The notes beneath the pieces were generated by a model. That model had not been told where the DNA came from and did no database searches. It was given only the letters and a program-made list of their open reading frames with translations. DNA of 64,000 nt from Rhodobacter sp. (GTDB lineage Bacteria; Pseudomonadota; Alphaproteobacteria; Rhodobacterales; Rhodobacteraceae): positions 186,001-250,000 of the forward strand of contig JAIXUH010000026.1 in the NCBI GenBank assembly GCA_027484145.1, written 5' to 3'. Each line of letters starts with the position of its first letter. Positions within the stretch are counted from its first letter, which is position 1. Position numbers and translations under genes: made by a program. Of the stretch, positions 17,504-26,735 are shown piece by piece.

Positions 17504-17881
17504 CTTAAATCATTCTAGATCAACGGGTTATCAGATTTCTGCGGCGCAGCAATCTTGCGTTAGCGCAGCCAAAACAGCTAGCACAGGCCTAGCACAGCAT
17601 CTTTTGGCTCAACAGCTTACCCGCTGAGCGCCGTGCGGCTAGCACGGTTCTAGCACTGTCACCAGCAACGCTCCTTGCCGTGTTTATGGTGCTGTAGGTG
17701 TTATGAAGCGCATTTAACATTTTGATATTGCTGGGGTAAAACTTAGGAAACCGCAGGTTCTTGGCTCAGCTTGGCCCAGCCCAATTTGCAGGCGATTCCA
17801 CCGATCTGAAACCGACAAAACGGTCGCTCTCCCAAAGGTTCCGCCATAGCTGCCCGTGGCAAACCCCACAGGATCCAACAG
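17504..17881. other. Gene-free stretch after tRNA-Phe
   Basis: No frame here looks coding. It is AT-richer than the surrounding genes and holds four CTAGCAC repeats (separate entry). Its position directly at the 3' end of a tRNA gene and next to an insertion-sequence remnant suggests a decayed integration site. Confidence 0.5.
17578..17658 (+). repeat. Four CTAGCAC direct repeats in two 11-bp-spaced pairs
   Basis: CTAGCAC begins at 17578, 17589, 17639 and 17650. Within each pair the spacing is exactly 11 bp; pair to pair is 61 bp. Directly repeated 7-mers of this sort beside a tRNA 3' end resemble arm-type binding sites of tyrosine integrases. Confidence 0.6.
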
Positions 17882-18151
17882 ATGCCAAACGCGCCTGAAC
17901 CCAAGCGCCCCAACAACGAAGGCACCCTTGGACTGATCCTCGACGGGATCATCGGCTTTGTCCTGTTCACGTTGCTGGGCAAACTGATCCGGCGACTCAT
18001 CCTGCTTGCCGTCGTGACCGGCTCGCTGTTCGGACTTTACCAGCACGGTCAGCATCTCCTACGGCAGGACCTGCAACATGTAACGATCCAGACGGTTGGT
18101 ACGGGTATCTGCCCTTCGCCCAGTCCGGCGGTCAACTGCTGTTCCACCTGA
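17882..18151 (+). CDS. Small membrane protein, 3' end replaced by IS remnant
   Basis: An 89-residue frame. Residues 1-60 look real: a polar start ([14 protein letters not shown]) and a long hydrophobic region ([18 protein letters not shown], then [15 protein letters not shown]) that gives one or two membrane spans. From about residue 70 the frame reads out of phase through istB-derived DNA, so the original C-terminus was probably lost. AGGAT sits before the ATG. No family is recognised. Confidence 0.45.
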   Translation: MPNAPEPKRPNNEGTLGLILDGIIGFVLFTLLGKLIRRLILLAVVTGSLFGLYQHGQHLLRQDLQHVTIQTVGTGICPSPSPAVNCCST

Positions 18152-18365
18152 TCAGCCGCCTTTACGAGCGCACCTCGATCATCGTCACCACAAACCTTGC
18201 CTTTGGCGAACGGCCCGTTTGCCATGGGCCTCGGACCAGTGGCGGCTCCATGGTTCACTCTTCGGCGATGTGAAGATGACAGCTGCCTTGCTCGACCGCC
18301 CCACCCACCACTGCGAAATCGTCGAGACCGGCAACGAGTCCTGGCGCTTCAAACACCGCGCCTGA
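18097..18365 (+). pseudogene. istB remnant (IS21-family ATP-binding protein)
   Basis: Conceptual translation gives [19 protein letters not shown], then [18 protein letters not shown], a frameshift with a few odd residues near 18225-18255, and then [27 protein letters not shown] and RFKHRA before TGA. This is the C-terminal third of IstB, the helper ATPase of IS21-type transposition. The upstream ATPase domain and istA are absent, so the element is dead. Confidence 0.82.
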
Positions 18366-18493
18366 CCCCGATCAGGGCCTAACCCGCCTCCACTGTGTGA
18401 TCACTTCCGTCGGCTCAGGCCTTGATCTCGACACCGTACAAGGGGGGCAAAATTGGCTGCGAATACGGGGTCGGCTTTGCGTGCCGATTGACA
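18097..18493 (+). mobile_element. Truncated right end of an IS21-type element
   Basis: The istB fragment is followed by about 130 bp of element-like 3' sequence ending in TGCCGATTGACA (to 18493), whose CA-3' terminus fits IS21-family ends. No left end or target duplication could be found. From 18494 to 18582 no further feature is seen. Confidence 0.55.
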
Positions 18494-18582
18494 CCCCAAA
18501 ACACCACGATCTGAAAGGCCGGGCGCGATGTGTCCGGCTTTATCCATCGAATCTGATCCGATCTAGTTCGTTACCCGCAAAG

Positions 18583-18613
18583 AAAAAGCCCCGCTGCTGC
18601 GAGGCTTTTTTTC
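18583..18613. terminator. Bidirectional-looking hairpin downstream of tRNA-Ala
   Basis: AAAAAGCC-CCGC-TGCT-GCG-AGGCTTTTTT forms a stem flanked by A and T runs. On the minus strand it lies 20 bp beyond the tRNA-Ala 3' end and is its likely terminator. Confidence 0.7.
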
Positions 18614-18633
18614 TTCTAAGTCTTTGTTTTGTT

Positions 18634-18709
<76 letters not shown>

Positions 18710-18825
18710 ACCGGGATATCGTCACGTTTCCGTTTCGATGGGCGGTGTTTAGGCGAGGGCGCGGGCCTGTGCAAGTGGTATTCTGCACGAAAATCCGCGC
18801 CCTTGGATAAATTCAGGCGACGAAA

Positions 18826-19161
18826 TCAGACGTCCTCGTCATCGCCTGCGACATCGGCCAAATCGTCCAGCGACACGTTGTCGTCGGCATCATCTTCCAG
18901 CAGATCATCATCCAGATCGGCATCCTCGGCGGGTGCGCCTTCGAGCAGATCATCTTCTGCTTCAAGATCATCCACCAGAACCTCGTCATCCTTTTCAGGC
19001 GAGACACGGGCGATCACCGCCGCGGCCATCTTGCGACGAACGGTTTCGATATCCACGACCTCGCCCGTGTAAGGGCTGACGATCGGGCTGCGGTTCAGGT
19101 CATAGAAGCGTTTGCCAGTGGTCGGGCAGATACGCTTCGTGCCCCATTCAGGATTGGGCAT
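18826..19161 (-). CDS. FYDLN-acid domain protein (TIGR02300 family)
   Basis: A 111-residue protein. The N-terminus has WGTKRICPTTGKRFYDLNRSP, the FYDLN signature, with PYTGEVVDIETVRRK after it. Residues from about 58 onward are a highly acidic, low-complexity tail rich in Asp, Glu and Leu. The family is nearly restricted to alphaproteobacteria and its function is unknown. AAGGGAA precedes the ATG. Confidence 0.9.
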   Translation of the reverse strand: MPNPEWGTKRICPTTGKRFYDLNRSPIVSPYTGEVVDIETVRRKMAAAVIARVSPEKDDEVLVDDLEAEDDLLEGAPAEDADLDDDLLEDDADDNVSLDDLADVAGDDEDV

Positions 19162-19296
19162 TGTGGTTCCCTTAAGGCTACGGATATCCAGAGTCGGCGT
19201 CGCTTGCCACAAGGGCACGCGCCTGTCAAAGGCTTTTCAGCCCATTGAAGCCAATGTCAAGGTGGCTATGCTGAAGACTGGATTCAAGAGCGACAC

Positions 19297-20001
19297 ATGC
19301 CCCATCTTCCTGGCCTGCCTCCTGTCGAGATTACCCTGCGCCGTTCCGCCCGCACGCGGCGGTTTTCGCTGCGAATCTCGCGGCTTGACGGGCGGGTGAC
19401 GCTGTCGATGCCGCTGCGCGCCCGCGAATCCGAGGCGATGCGCTTTGCCCATGAACAGGCCGACTGGATCCGGTCGACGCTGAAGGAGATGCCAATTGCG
19501 CGGCCCGTGACATTGGGCGATGCGATTCCGGTCGAGGGGCGGATGCTGGCGATTGTGCAGGGTCTTGGCCGTGGTGTGCGGATCGAGGGCGATTCGCTGC
19601 AGGTGCCCGGCGATCCTGCGCAAGCGGGGGCACGCATCGGGGCCTTCCTGAAGGTTCTGGCCCGGGATCGCCTCGCATTGGCCTGCGACCGGCATGCGGC
19701 GGCGCTGGGGCGGCGCTACAGCCGCATAACCCTGCGCGACATGCGCTCTCGCTGGGGGTCTTGTGCGCATGATGCCGCGCTGATGTTCAGCTGGCGGCTG
19801 ATCATGGCCCCGCCGATGGTGCTGGATTATGTTGCGGCGCATGAAGTGGCCCATCTGGCCGAAATGAACCATTCTCCGGCGTTCTGGGCGGTGGTCGAGC
19901 AGCTTTTTCCACGCTGGCAGGTGCAGAGGGCGTGGTTGCACAGCCATGGGCAGGCGCTGCATGCTTATCGCTTTGCTGCCAAAGGCAACACACAGGATTG
20001 A
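19297..20001 (+). CDS. YgjP-like (DUF45) metallopeptidase
   Basis: A 234-residue protein with a zinc motif HEVAHLAEMNHSPAFW (about residues 185-200), where HExxH and a downstream His/Glu fit the WLM/SprT-like metalloprotease fold. The upstream YSRITLRDMRSRWGSCAHDAALMFSWRLI block is the DUF45 core. No signal peptide is seen, so it is likely cytosolic. The substrate is unknown. Confidence 0.87.
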   Translation: MPHLPGLPPVEITLRRSARTRRFSLRISRLDGRVTLSMPLRARESEAMRFAHEQADWIRSTLKEMPIARPVTLGDAIPVEGRMLAIVQGLGRGVRIEGDSLQVPGDPAQAGARIGAFLKVLARDRLALACDRHAAALGRRYSRITLRDMRSRWGSCAHDAALMFSWRLIMAPPMVLDYVAAHEVAHLAEMNHSPAFWAVVEQLFPRWQVQRAWLHSHGQALHAYRFAAKGNTQD

Positions 20002-20033
20002 CCGCCACCCCAACCTGATGCTTGGCTGCGCAG

Positions 20034-20684
20034 ATGCCGATCACACCCCGCCTGACCGACCCCAACGCCGCCGCGCATGAGCGCCTGTACCGCAGTCTGC
20101 GCCAGCAGGTGATGCACGGCGAGTTGTCGCCCGGCCAACCCCTGACGTTGCGGGGGCTGGCCAAGGACTATGGCGTCTCGATGACCCCGGCGCGCGAGGC
20201 GATCCGCCGTCTGGTCGCCGAAGGGGCGCTGACGATTTCGTCGTCGGGCCGGGTGTCGACGCCCGAGTTGAGCCCGGAGCGGATTGAGGAACTGGCGGCG
20301 ATCCGGGCGCTTCTGGAACCCGAGATGGCGGCGCGGGCCCTGCCGCGCGCGCATTTCGCCCTGATTGAGCGGCTGGCGGCGATCAATGCCCTGAATGCCG
20401 AGGCGGCACTGAAGCAGGATGCCGTGGCTTATGTCCGCACGAATCTGGAGTTTCACCGGACCCTCTACCTGCGCGCGCAGGCCCCGGCGATGCTGGCCAT
20501 GTGTGAGACGGTCTGGCTGCAGCTGGGGCCGACGATGCGGGCGGTCTATGCCCGGCTGAAGCGCAGGGAGCCGCCCCAGCACCACCGGATGATTTTGGCA
20601 GCCCTGAAGGCCGGGGATGAGCCCGCGCTGCGGCTGTCGGTCCGCACGGACGTGACCCAAGGACTGCGGCATCTGGCGGGGTAG
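20034..20684 (+). CDS. GntR family regulator, FadR (FCD) subfamily
   Basis: A 216-residue regulator: an N-terminal winged helix (ERLYRSLRQQVMHGELSPGQPLTLRGLA, then VSMTPAREAIRRLVAEG) and a helical FCD ligand domain with the metal-binding His in LEFHRTLY and late His residues (QHHRMILAAL). The ATG at 20034 is preferred to a TTG at 20022; neither has a clear Shine-Dalgarno. No target gene is obvious beside it. Confidence 0.87.
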   Translation: MPITPRLTDPNAAAHERLYRSLRQQVMHGELSPGQPLTLRGLAKDYGVSMTPAREAIRRLVAEGALTISSSGRVSTPELSPERIEELAAIRALLEPEMAARALPRAHFALIERLAAINALNAEAALKQDAVAYVRTNLEFHRTLYLRAQAPAMLAMCETVWLQLGPTMRAVYARLKRREPPQHHRMILAALKAGDEPALRLSVRTDVTQGLRHLAG

Positions 20685-20815
20685 TGTCCCATGCAGGGAC
20701 AGGGTGTGGGTGTTGGAAAATCAAGGGGTTGGGTGGGAGCGTTAACTCTTTGTTAGGGGCTTTTTGATCGTAGCACCGTGAAGCGACTGCATATCTAGTG
20801 TGTCAGCTTTGAGCC

Positions 20816-21220
20816 CTAAGCGGTCGGCGGGCGAGTACGTTCGATCAACCTGACGGCGGCGGTCAGAACAAGCGCATAGCTTAGGACGTAAACATAGCCC
20901 GCGACCTGCACATCCCCGTTAATGATGTAGGGGATGTCGCCGGAAAAGTAGGTTCCACCTTCTAGGTAATTCGAAAACGCTATATGGTGCATCAGAAAGA
21001 CACTGGCTCCGAAAACCGGTGCTGAGCGCAGGACCGAAAAAATCTGAAGTGCAGGAAAGACCGCAGCGAGTAAGTGGAGCGCAAGCGCAAGCGCAGCGAC
21101 GAGTGCCAGCATGGACGCGGTAGAAATAGCCAAGCCATAAAGGCTCGGTTCGGTGACGGCGAGCGAACCGACAATCAGCGCAGCCGCAAATGCCACTCTT
21201 CCCAAGTACACGTTTGGCAC
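20816..21220 (-). CDS. Hypothetical four-helix membrane protein
   Basis: A 134-residue protein with four hydrophobic segments (around residues 8-23, 30-52, 60-78 and 106-122) and a polar loop with YLEGGTYFSGDIPYIINGD between the third and fourth. No family is recognised. Base composition is lower in GC than neighbours and the gene stands alone between regulator and pirin genes, with non-coding DNA on both sides, suggesting an acquired gene. Confidence 0.6.
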   Translation of the reverse strand: MPNVYLGRVAFAAALIVGSLAVTEPSLYGLAISTASMLALVAALALALHLLAAVFPALQIFSVLRSAPVFGASVFLMHHIAFSNYLEGGTYFSGDIPYIINGDVQVAGYVYVLSYALVLTAAVRLIERTRPPTA

Positions 21221-21597
21221 CTCATGGTTTGTTCGAGCATAGGCTAACTGCAGTATCTCGGGAAGTCGCGGTATTCCTCACTGACGCTGTAGGTGTTGTT
21301 CCTCTGACCTCTACCGTCTGCTTTGTCCGCATATCTGCCAAAAGGTGTGGGCCTCTTCCAGCCCGGAAACAAGGCGCTCTTGCGCCGTTGGGCAGCGTAT
21401 CGCCTCAAACTGCGGGGGGAGGCGTTGAACCAAGAAAGCGGCTAGAACGGCTGTTACTGCGCAACCGGCGGTCGGGCGCGGCCATTTGTTGGGCGCTTTA
21501 GTGCATCCCTGCACAGTTGCCTGCCGGATTTGCGCCTTGGCGCGGTGCCTACGTCGCCCCATCTTCATGTAAACCGAATTCCAGTTGGAGACGCCCC
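21221..21597. other. Non-coding stretch upstream of pirin gene
   Basis: No convincing gene. A minus-strand frame at 21311-21568 (85 codons) has no recognised similarity and no good ribosome-binding site. The stretch differs in composition from neighbouring genes and may be remnant DNA. Confidence 0.4.
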
Positions 21598-22509
21598 ATG
21601 TCCATCCGCCCCGTCATTGAGACCCGCCGCGCTGAACCGCATATCGAAGGGGCGGGGGTGCATCTGCACCGTGCGTTTGGCTTTCAGGACCCGACCGAGG
21701 CGGACCCGTTCTTGTTGTTTGACGATTTCCGGGGCGATCATCCGCGCGATTATGCGGCGGGCTTTCCGTGGCATCCGCACCGGGGGATTGAGACGATCAC
21801 CTATGTGCTGGCGGGAACAGTGGAGCATGGCGACAGCCTTGGCAACCGGGGGCTTCTGGGGCCGGGGTCGTTGCAGCTGATGACGGCGGGGCGGGGCATT
21901 CTGCATCAGGAGATGCCGCAGGGGGACGCGCAAGGGCGGATGCATGGCTTTCAGTTGTGGGGCAACCTGCCGCGGGCTCTGAAGATGACGGCGCCGCGCT
22001 ATCAAGACATTCCGGGGGTAGAATTGCCCGAGCGGCATGAGGATGACGGCACCAGCCTTCGCGTGGTGATTGGCGACTATCGCGGCGTGAAAAGCCCGGT
22101 GGAGGGGATTGCGGCGGACCCGCAATACCTTGACATCTTCGTGCCTGCGGGCAAGCGCAAGACCTTTCGGGTGGAGACGCGCCGCCGGGCCTTTGCCTAT
22201 GTGTTCGAGGGGGCGGGGCGGTTTCGTGATGCGGCGCGACCCGAGGGCGTGCTTTTGGAGAAAGAAGTGGCCGGGCAGGAAGTGAACATCCGCGATCTTT
22301 CCGGCAACCGGACGCTGGTGCGGTTTGGGGCGGGTGACGAGGTGACGGTGACGGCAGGGCCGGAAGGCGTGCGGTTTCTGCTGATCTCCGGCGCGCCGAT
22401 CGAAGAGCCGGTGGCTTGGGCCGGGCCGATCGTGATGAACAGCCAAGCCGAACTGGAACAGGCGTTCCGCGAGTTGCGCAACGGCACCTTCATCCGGCCC
22501 GCGCATTGA
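21598..22509 (+). CDS. Pirin family protein
   Basis: A 303-residue bicupin. The N-terminal cupin has FPWHPHRGIETITYVLAG, with the metal-binding His residues, and a later His and Glu in GILHQEMP. The C-terminal cupin starts near FRVETRRRAFAYVFEG. Bacterial pirins are non-haem iron proteins; some have quercetinase activity or act as redox-linked regulators. GGAG lies 7 bases before ATG 21598. It is convergent with the ASCH gene. Confidence 0.92.
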   Translation: MSIRPVIETRRAEPHIEGAGVHLHRAFGFQDPTEADPFLLFDDFRGDHPRDYAAGFPWHPHRGIETITYVLAGTVEHGDSLGNRGLLGPGSLQLMTAGRGILHQEMPQGDAQGRMHGFQLWGNLPRALKMTAPRYQDIPGVELPERHEDDGTSLRVVIGDYRGVKSPVEGIAADPQYLDIFVPAGKRKTFRVETRRRAFAYVFEGAGRFRDAARPEGVLLEKEVAGQEVNIRDLSGNRTLVRFGAGDEVTVTAGPEGVRFLLISGAPIEEPVAWAGPIVMNSQAELEQAFRELRNGTFIRPAH

Positions 22510-22530
22510 GCCGTGCGGGGACCTGTGGCC

Positions 22531-22975
22531 CTAGCCTTTCGTCCAAACCACCCGGAACCGTTCGGCCAGTAGCTTGGTCTTGGGCGTGAAGCCGGGGTCG
22601 ACACTGCGATACCAATCAAGCATGCCTTGGCGGAATGCGGTCGCATCCTCCCACTCTCCATAGGCACGGATGAAGTCACCATCCATCTCGTCCAGCGAGA
22701 GCGGCGTGATCGAAACCGTCTCGACAATTGCGACGGGTCGGTTGCCGCTGGCGTAGAGGAGGGAGAGGCTGCCAGCAACGGGCGGCTTGCCGGGCAGGAA
22801 CTCTGACGGCAGGGCCGAGGTGGCGGTCTTGCGGCCCGACACGACCGCCTCGGCCCCCGCGTCGCTGCCCGAGCCGATGCCAAAGGCGGAGTGGAAGCGG
22901 CGGGCCGCATCCACTGGTGCGCCGGGGCTTTGGCAAAAAGCCTGCCAGAAGGCCGCCTGTTCGGGGCTGAGCCCT

Positions 22976-22983
<8 letters not shown>
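22531..22983 (-). CDS. ASCH domain protein
   Basis: A 150-residue protein with ASCH/PUA-like fold features: [16 protein letters not shown], then [22 protein letters not shown], and [26 protein letters not shown] domains bind RNA or modified nucleosides; some are amidohydrolases on N4-acetylcytidine. The ATG at 22983 overlaps the end of lpd by 8 bases, so it is the last gene of the suc-lpd run. Its link to the TCA genes is only positional. Confidence 0.82.
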
Positions 22984-24364
<1,381 letters not shown>

Positions 24365-24393
24365 GGTAAGCTCCTTTGGCGGGCCGGGAAGGC

Positions 24394-24441
24394 GGGGGCG
24401 CTTCGCCCCCCGGACCCCCCGAGGATATTTTCAGACAGAAA
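24394..24441. repeat. Dispersed GC-hairpin repeat, copy B
   Basis: GGGGGCGCTTCGCCCCC is followed by GGACCCCCCGAGGATATTTT, a diverged version of the element at 8129 and 57823. It lies between the MAPEG gene and lpd, inside the transcription unit. Confidence 0.6.
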
Positions 24442-24447
24442 ATGGCA

Positions 24448-24843
24448 TCACAGAAGAGATGCCAAGATCATTGTGAGGGTTGCGAAGAAGCCCGCCGCCC
24501 AGATGACCGAGCGCCAAGGGCGCAGGCCGAAGAGGTAGGCGGGCACGTAAAGGATGCGGGCGGCGAGGTAGGTCCATGCGGCATATTGGGTCACGGGCGT
24601 GGATTGCTGGCCGAGGGTGACGACGACGACGGCGAGGGTGAAGAGGATCAGCCCTTCGAAATGGTTGTTCATGGCGCGCTGGAGGCGGCCGGTCATCACG
24701 GACATGGGGCGTGATGGCGGGCGGTCGCGCGGGGACGAGGTATAGCCCGGCCCGAGTTCAATGTTGGCGGGGATCGCAAACAGGGTGAACTGCAGGGCCT
24801 GAACGAGGCCCGCGAGGGCGAGGGCTGTGAGTTCGGGGGTCAT
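24448..24843 (-). CDS. MAPEG family membrane protein
   Basis: A 131-residue protein with four hydrophobic helices. MTGRLQRAMNNHFEGLILFTLAVVVV is the MAPEG signature (R-x3-N-x2-E), and YLAARILYVPAYLFGLRPWRS is the second family block. Eukaryotic members are glutathione-dependent; bacterial ones of this type have no assigned role. Its ATG abuts the stop of the upstream AT-rich membrane gene. Confidence 0.85.
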   Translation of the reverse strand: MTPELTALALAGLVQALQFTLFAIPANIELGPGYTSSPRDRPPSRPMSVMTGRLQRAMNNHFEGLILFTLAVVVVTLGQQSTPVTQYAAWTYLAARILYVPAYLFGLRPWRSVIWAAGFFATLTMILASLL

Positions 24844-25410
24844 TTAGTCTTCCAAGTTTCCGAAAATAACCCAGTCGATTGTTGTGAAAGAATATCGCGA
24901 AAATCGGAAAACCAACATCGCTCCCCAGAACAAGCAGAACATAGCGGACGCAATGGTTTGAATGTTGAGATTGAAGGCGCCACTGAGAAAGAGGCTCATG
25001 CCCTGAAGCAATAAAAGTCCCCCTATCCCACAAAACAGTCGATAGCTCGTGTAGGCGTTAGAAAACATCAACATGAGTGCGGAGTTTTCGGCTGCTGCTT
25101 TGACTCGAAGCTTTGCTTTTTTTCCGCCGTCCTTCTTGTCGGGTAGCAGCGACAAAAACTCACCAAATTGGATCAAAAAATAACCAATTGCCATCAGGAA
25201 ACTTAGGAACATAAGTGAAAGCATAAGGCTAGCGACTGTGCCGCCATTCTCGACGAAAGCGAAAAAATCAACTATTTTACCGAACGCGAATGAGAGAGAG
25301 CCATCAGGATCAACTCTTCCGACATAAGGAAGAAAAAATGCTAGCGAACCAACAGACAGCGTAGTCAGAGTGTCCGACCACGATCTAGTTAGTTCGCTAA
25401 TTTGCTGCAT
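24844..25410 (-). CDS. Hypothetical AT-rich membrane protein within suc-lpd run
   Basis: A 188-residue protein with about four hydrophobic segments (near residues 15-30, 55-85, 120-145 and 150-170) and a Lys-rich loop (LPDKKDGGKKAKLRVK). No family is recognised. Codon use is clearly AT-rich (CTA, AGA, ATA, TTT) against GC-rich neighbours, yet the gene is packed tightly: 3 bases after the sucB stop and abutting the MAPEG ATG. This looks like an insertion into an operon that kept transcription intact. Confidence 0.7.
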   Translation of the reverse strand: MQQISELTRSWSDTLTTLSVGSLAFFLPYVGRVDPDGSLSFAFGKIVDFFAFVENGGTVASLMLSLMFLSFLMAIGYFLIQFGEFLSLLPDKKDGGKKAKLRVKAAAENSALMLMFSNAYTSYRLFCGIGGLLLLQGMSLFLSGAFNLNIQTIASAMFCLFWGAMLVFRFSRYSFTTIDWVIFGNLED

Positions 25411-25413
25411 TTT

Positions 25414-26646
25414 TCACAAATCCATCAGCAGCCGACGCGGGTCCTCCAGAGCCTCTTTCACCCGGACCAAGAACGTCACGGCACCTTTGCCGTCGACGAT
25501 GCGGTGGTCGTAGCTGAGGGCAAGGTACATCATCGGGCGGATGACGATCTGGCCGTTTACTACGACGGGGCGGTCCTGGATCTTGTGCATTCCGAGGATG
25601 CCGGACTGCGGGGGGTTCAGGATGGGGGAGGACATCAGCGAGCCGTAGACGCCGCCGTTGGAGATGGTGAAGGAGCCGCCCTGCATTTCGGCCATGATCA
25701 GCTTGCCGTCGCGGGCGCGCAGGCCCAGTTCGGCGATCTTTTTCTCGATGGCGGAAAAGCCCATCTGATCGGCGTCGCGCACGACGGGGACGACGAGGCC
25801 ATTCGGGGTGCCGACGGCGACGCCCATGTGGACGTAGTTCTTGTAGATGATGTCGCCGCCATCAATCTCGGCGTTCACCTCGGGCACTTCTTTCAGCGCA
25901 TGGGTGCAGGCCTTGACGAAGAAGGACATGAAGCCAAGCTTGACGCCGTGCTTTTTCTCGAACGCGTCCTTGTATTCGTTGCGCAGGGCCATGATGCCGG
26001 ACATGTCCACCTCGTTATAGGTGGTGAGCATGGCGGCGGTGTTCTGCGCGTCTTTCAGGCGGCGGGCGATGGTGGCGCGCAGGCGGGTCATCTTGACACG
26101 CTCTTCGCGGGCGGCGTCATCGGCGCTGACCGGGCCGCGCGGCACGGTGGCCGGGGCGGGGGCAGGCGTTGCGATGGCGACCGGGGTGGGTGCCGCGGCC
26201 GGGGCGGCGGTGGCGCGGGCCACGTCTTCCTTCATGATGCGGCCATCACGCCCGGTGCCTTGCACCTGATCGGGGGACAGGCCAGCCTCGGCCATGGCTT
26301 TCTTGGCGGAAGGCGCATCTTCGACCGATTTTGCGGCGGCGGGTGCAGGGGCAGCCTCAGCCTTGGGGGCTTCGGCCTTTGTCGCGGGGGCGGCGGCACC
26401 GGCGGTGATGATGCCAAGCCGGGCCGAGGCCGCCACGGTGGTGCCTTCGGGCGCGAGGATTTCGGCCAGAACGCCAGAGGTGGGGGCCGGAACCTCGACC
26501 GAGACCTTGTCGGTTTCCAACTCGCACAGCATTTCGTCCTGCTTCACCATGTCGCCCACCTTTTTGAACCAGGTGGAAACAGTGGCTTCGGACACGGATT
26601 CACCGAGGCTCGGCACCATCACGTCGGTCATTTCTTGGTCCTCCAC
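25414..26646 (-). CDS. sucB: 2-oxoglutarate dehydrogenase E2, succinyltransferase
   Basis: A 410-residue E2. The lipoyl domain (residues 1-75) has [16 protein letters not shown] with the lipoylated Lys. An Ala/Pro-rich linker leads to the E3-binding domain ([20 protein letters not shown], about 115-135). A second linker precedes the catalytic domain, ending in [16 protein letters not shown] with the active-site His. It transfers succinyl groups from E1 to CoA. It follows sucA by 89 bp. Confidence 0.96.
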   Translation of the reverse strand: MEDQEMTDVMVPSLGESVSEATVSTWFKKVGDMVKQDEMLCELETDKVSVEVPAPTSGVLAEILAPEGTTVAASARLGIITAGAAAPATKAEAPKAEAAPAPAAAKSVEDAPSAKKAMAEAGLSPDQVQGTGRDGRIMKEDVARATAAPAAAPTPVAIATPAPAPATVPRGPVSADDAAREERVKMTRLRATIARRLKDAQNTAAMLTTYNEVDMSGIMALRNEYKDAFEKKHGVKLGFMSFFVKACTHALKEVPEVNAEIDGGDIIYKNYVHMGVAVGTPNGLVVPVVRDADQMGFSAIEKKIAELGLRARDGKLIMAEMQGGSFTISNGGVYGSLMSSPILNPPQSGILGMHKIQDRPVVVNGQIVIRPMMYLALSYDHRIVDGKGAVTFLVRVKEALEDPRRLLMDL

Positions 26647-26735
26647 GCCGGTATCGGCGGTCTTTCGTTGCGGTCAGGCGTGCCATCGGGGGCCGCCGGG
26701 AAGGGTGCCGGGCCAAGGTTTGGCCCGGGAGGGGT

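Noticed and set aside
18397-18404. GTGATCAC in the IS21-type remnant
   Set aside because: Single copy within element-derived sequence and not upstream of a TCA gene.
21311-21568. An 85-codon minus-strand frame between the membrane protein and pirin genes
   Set aside because: No ribosome-binding site, no recognised similarity, and the composition fits non-coding remnant DNA. It remains possible but unsupported.
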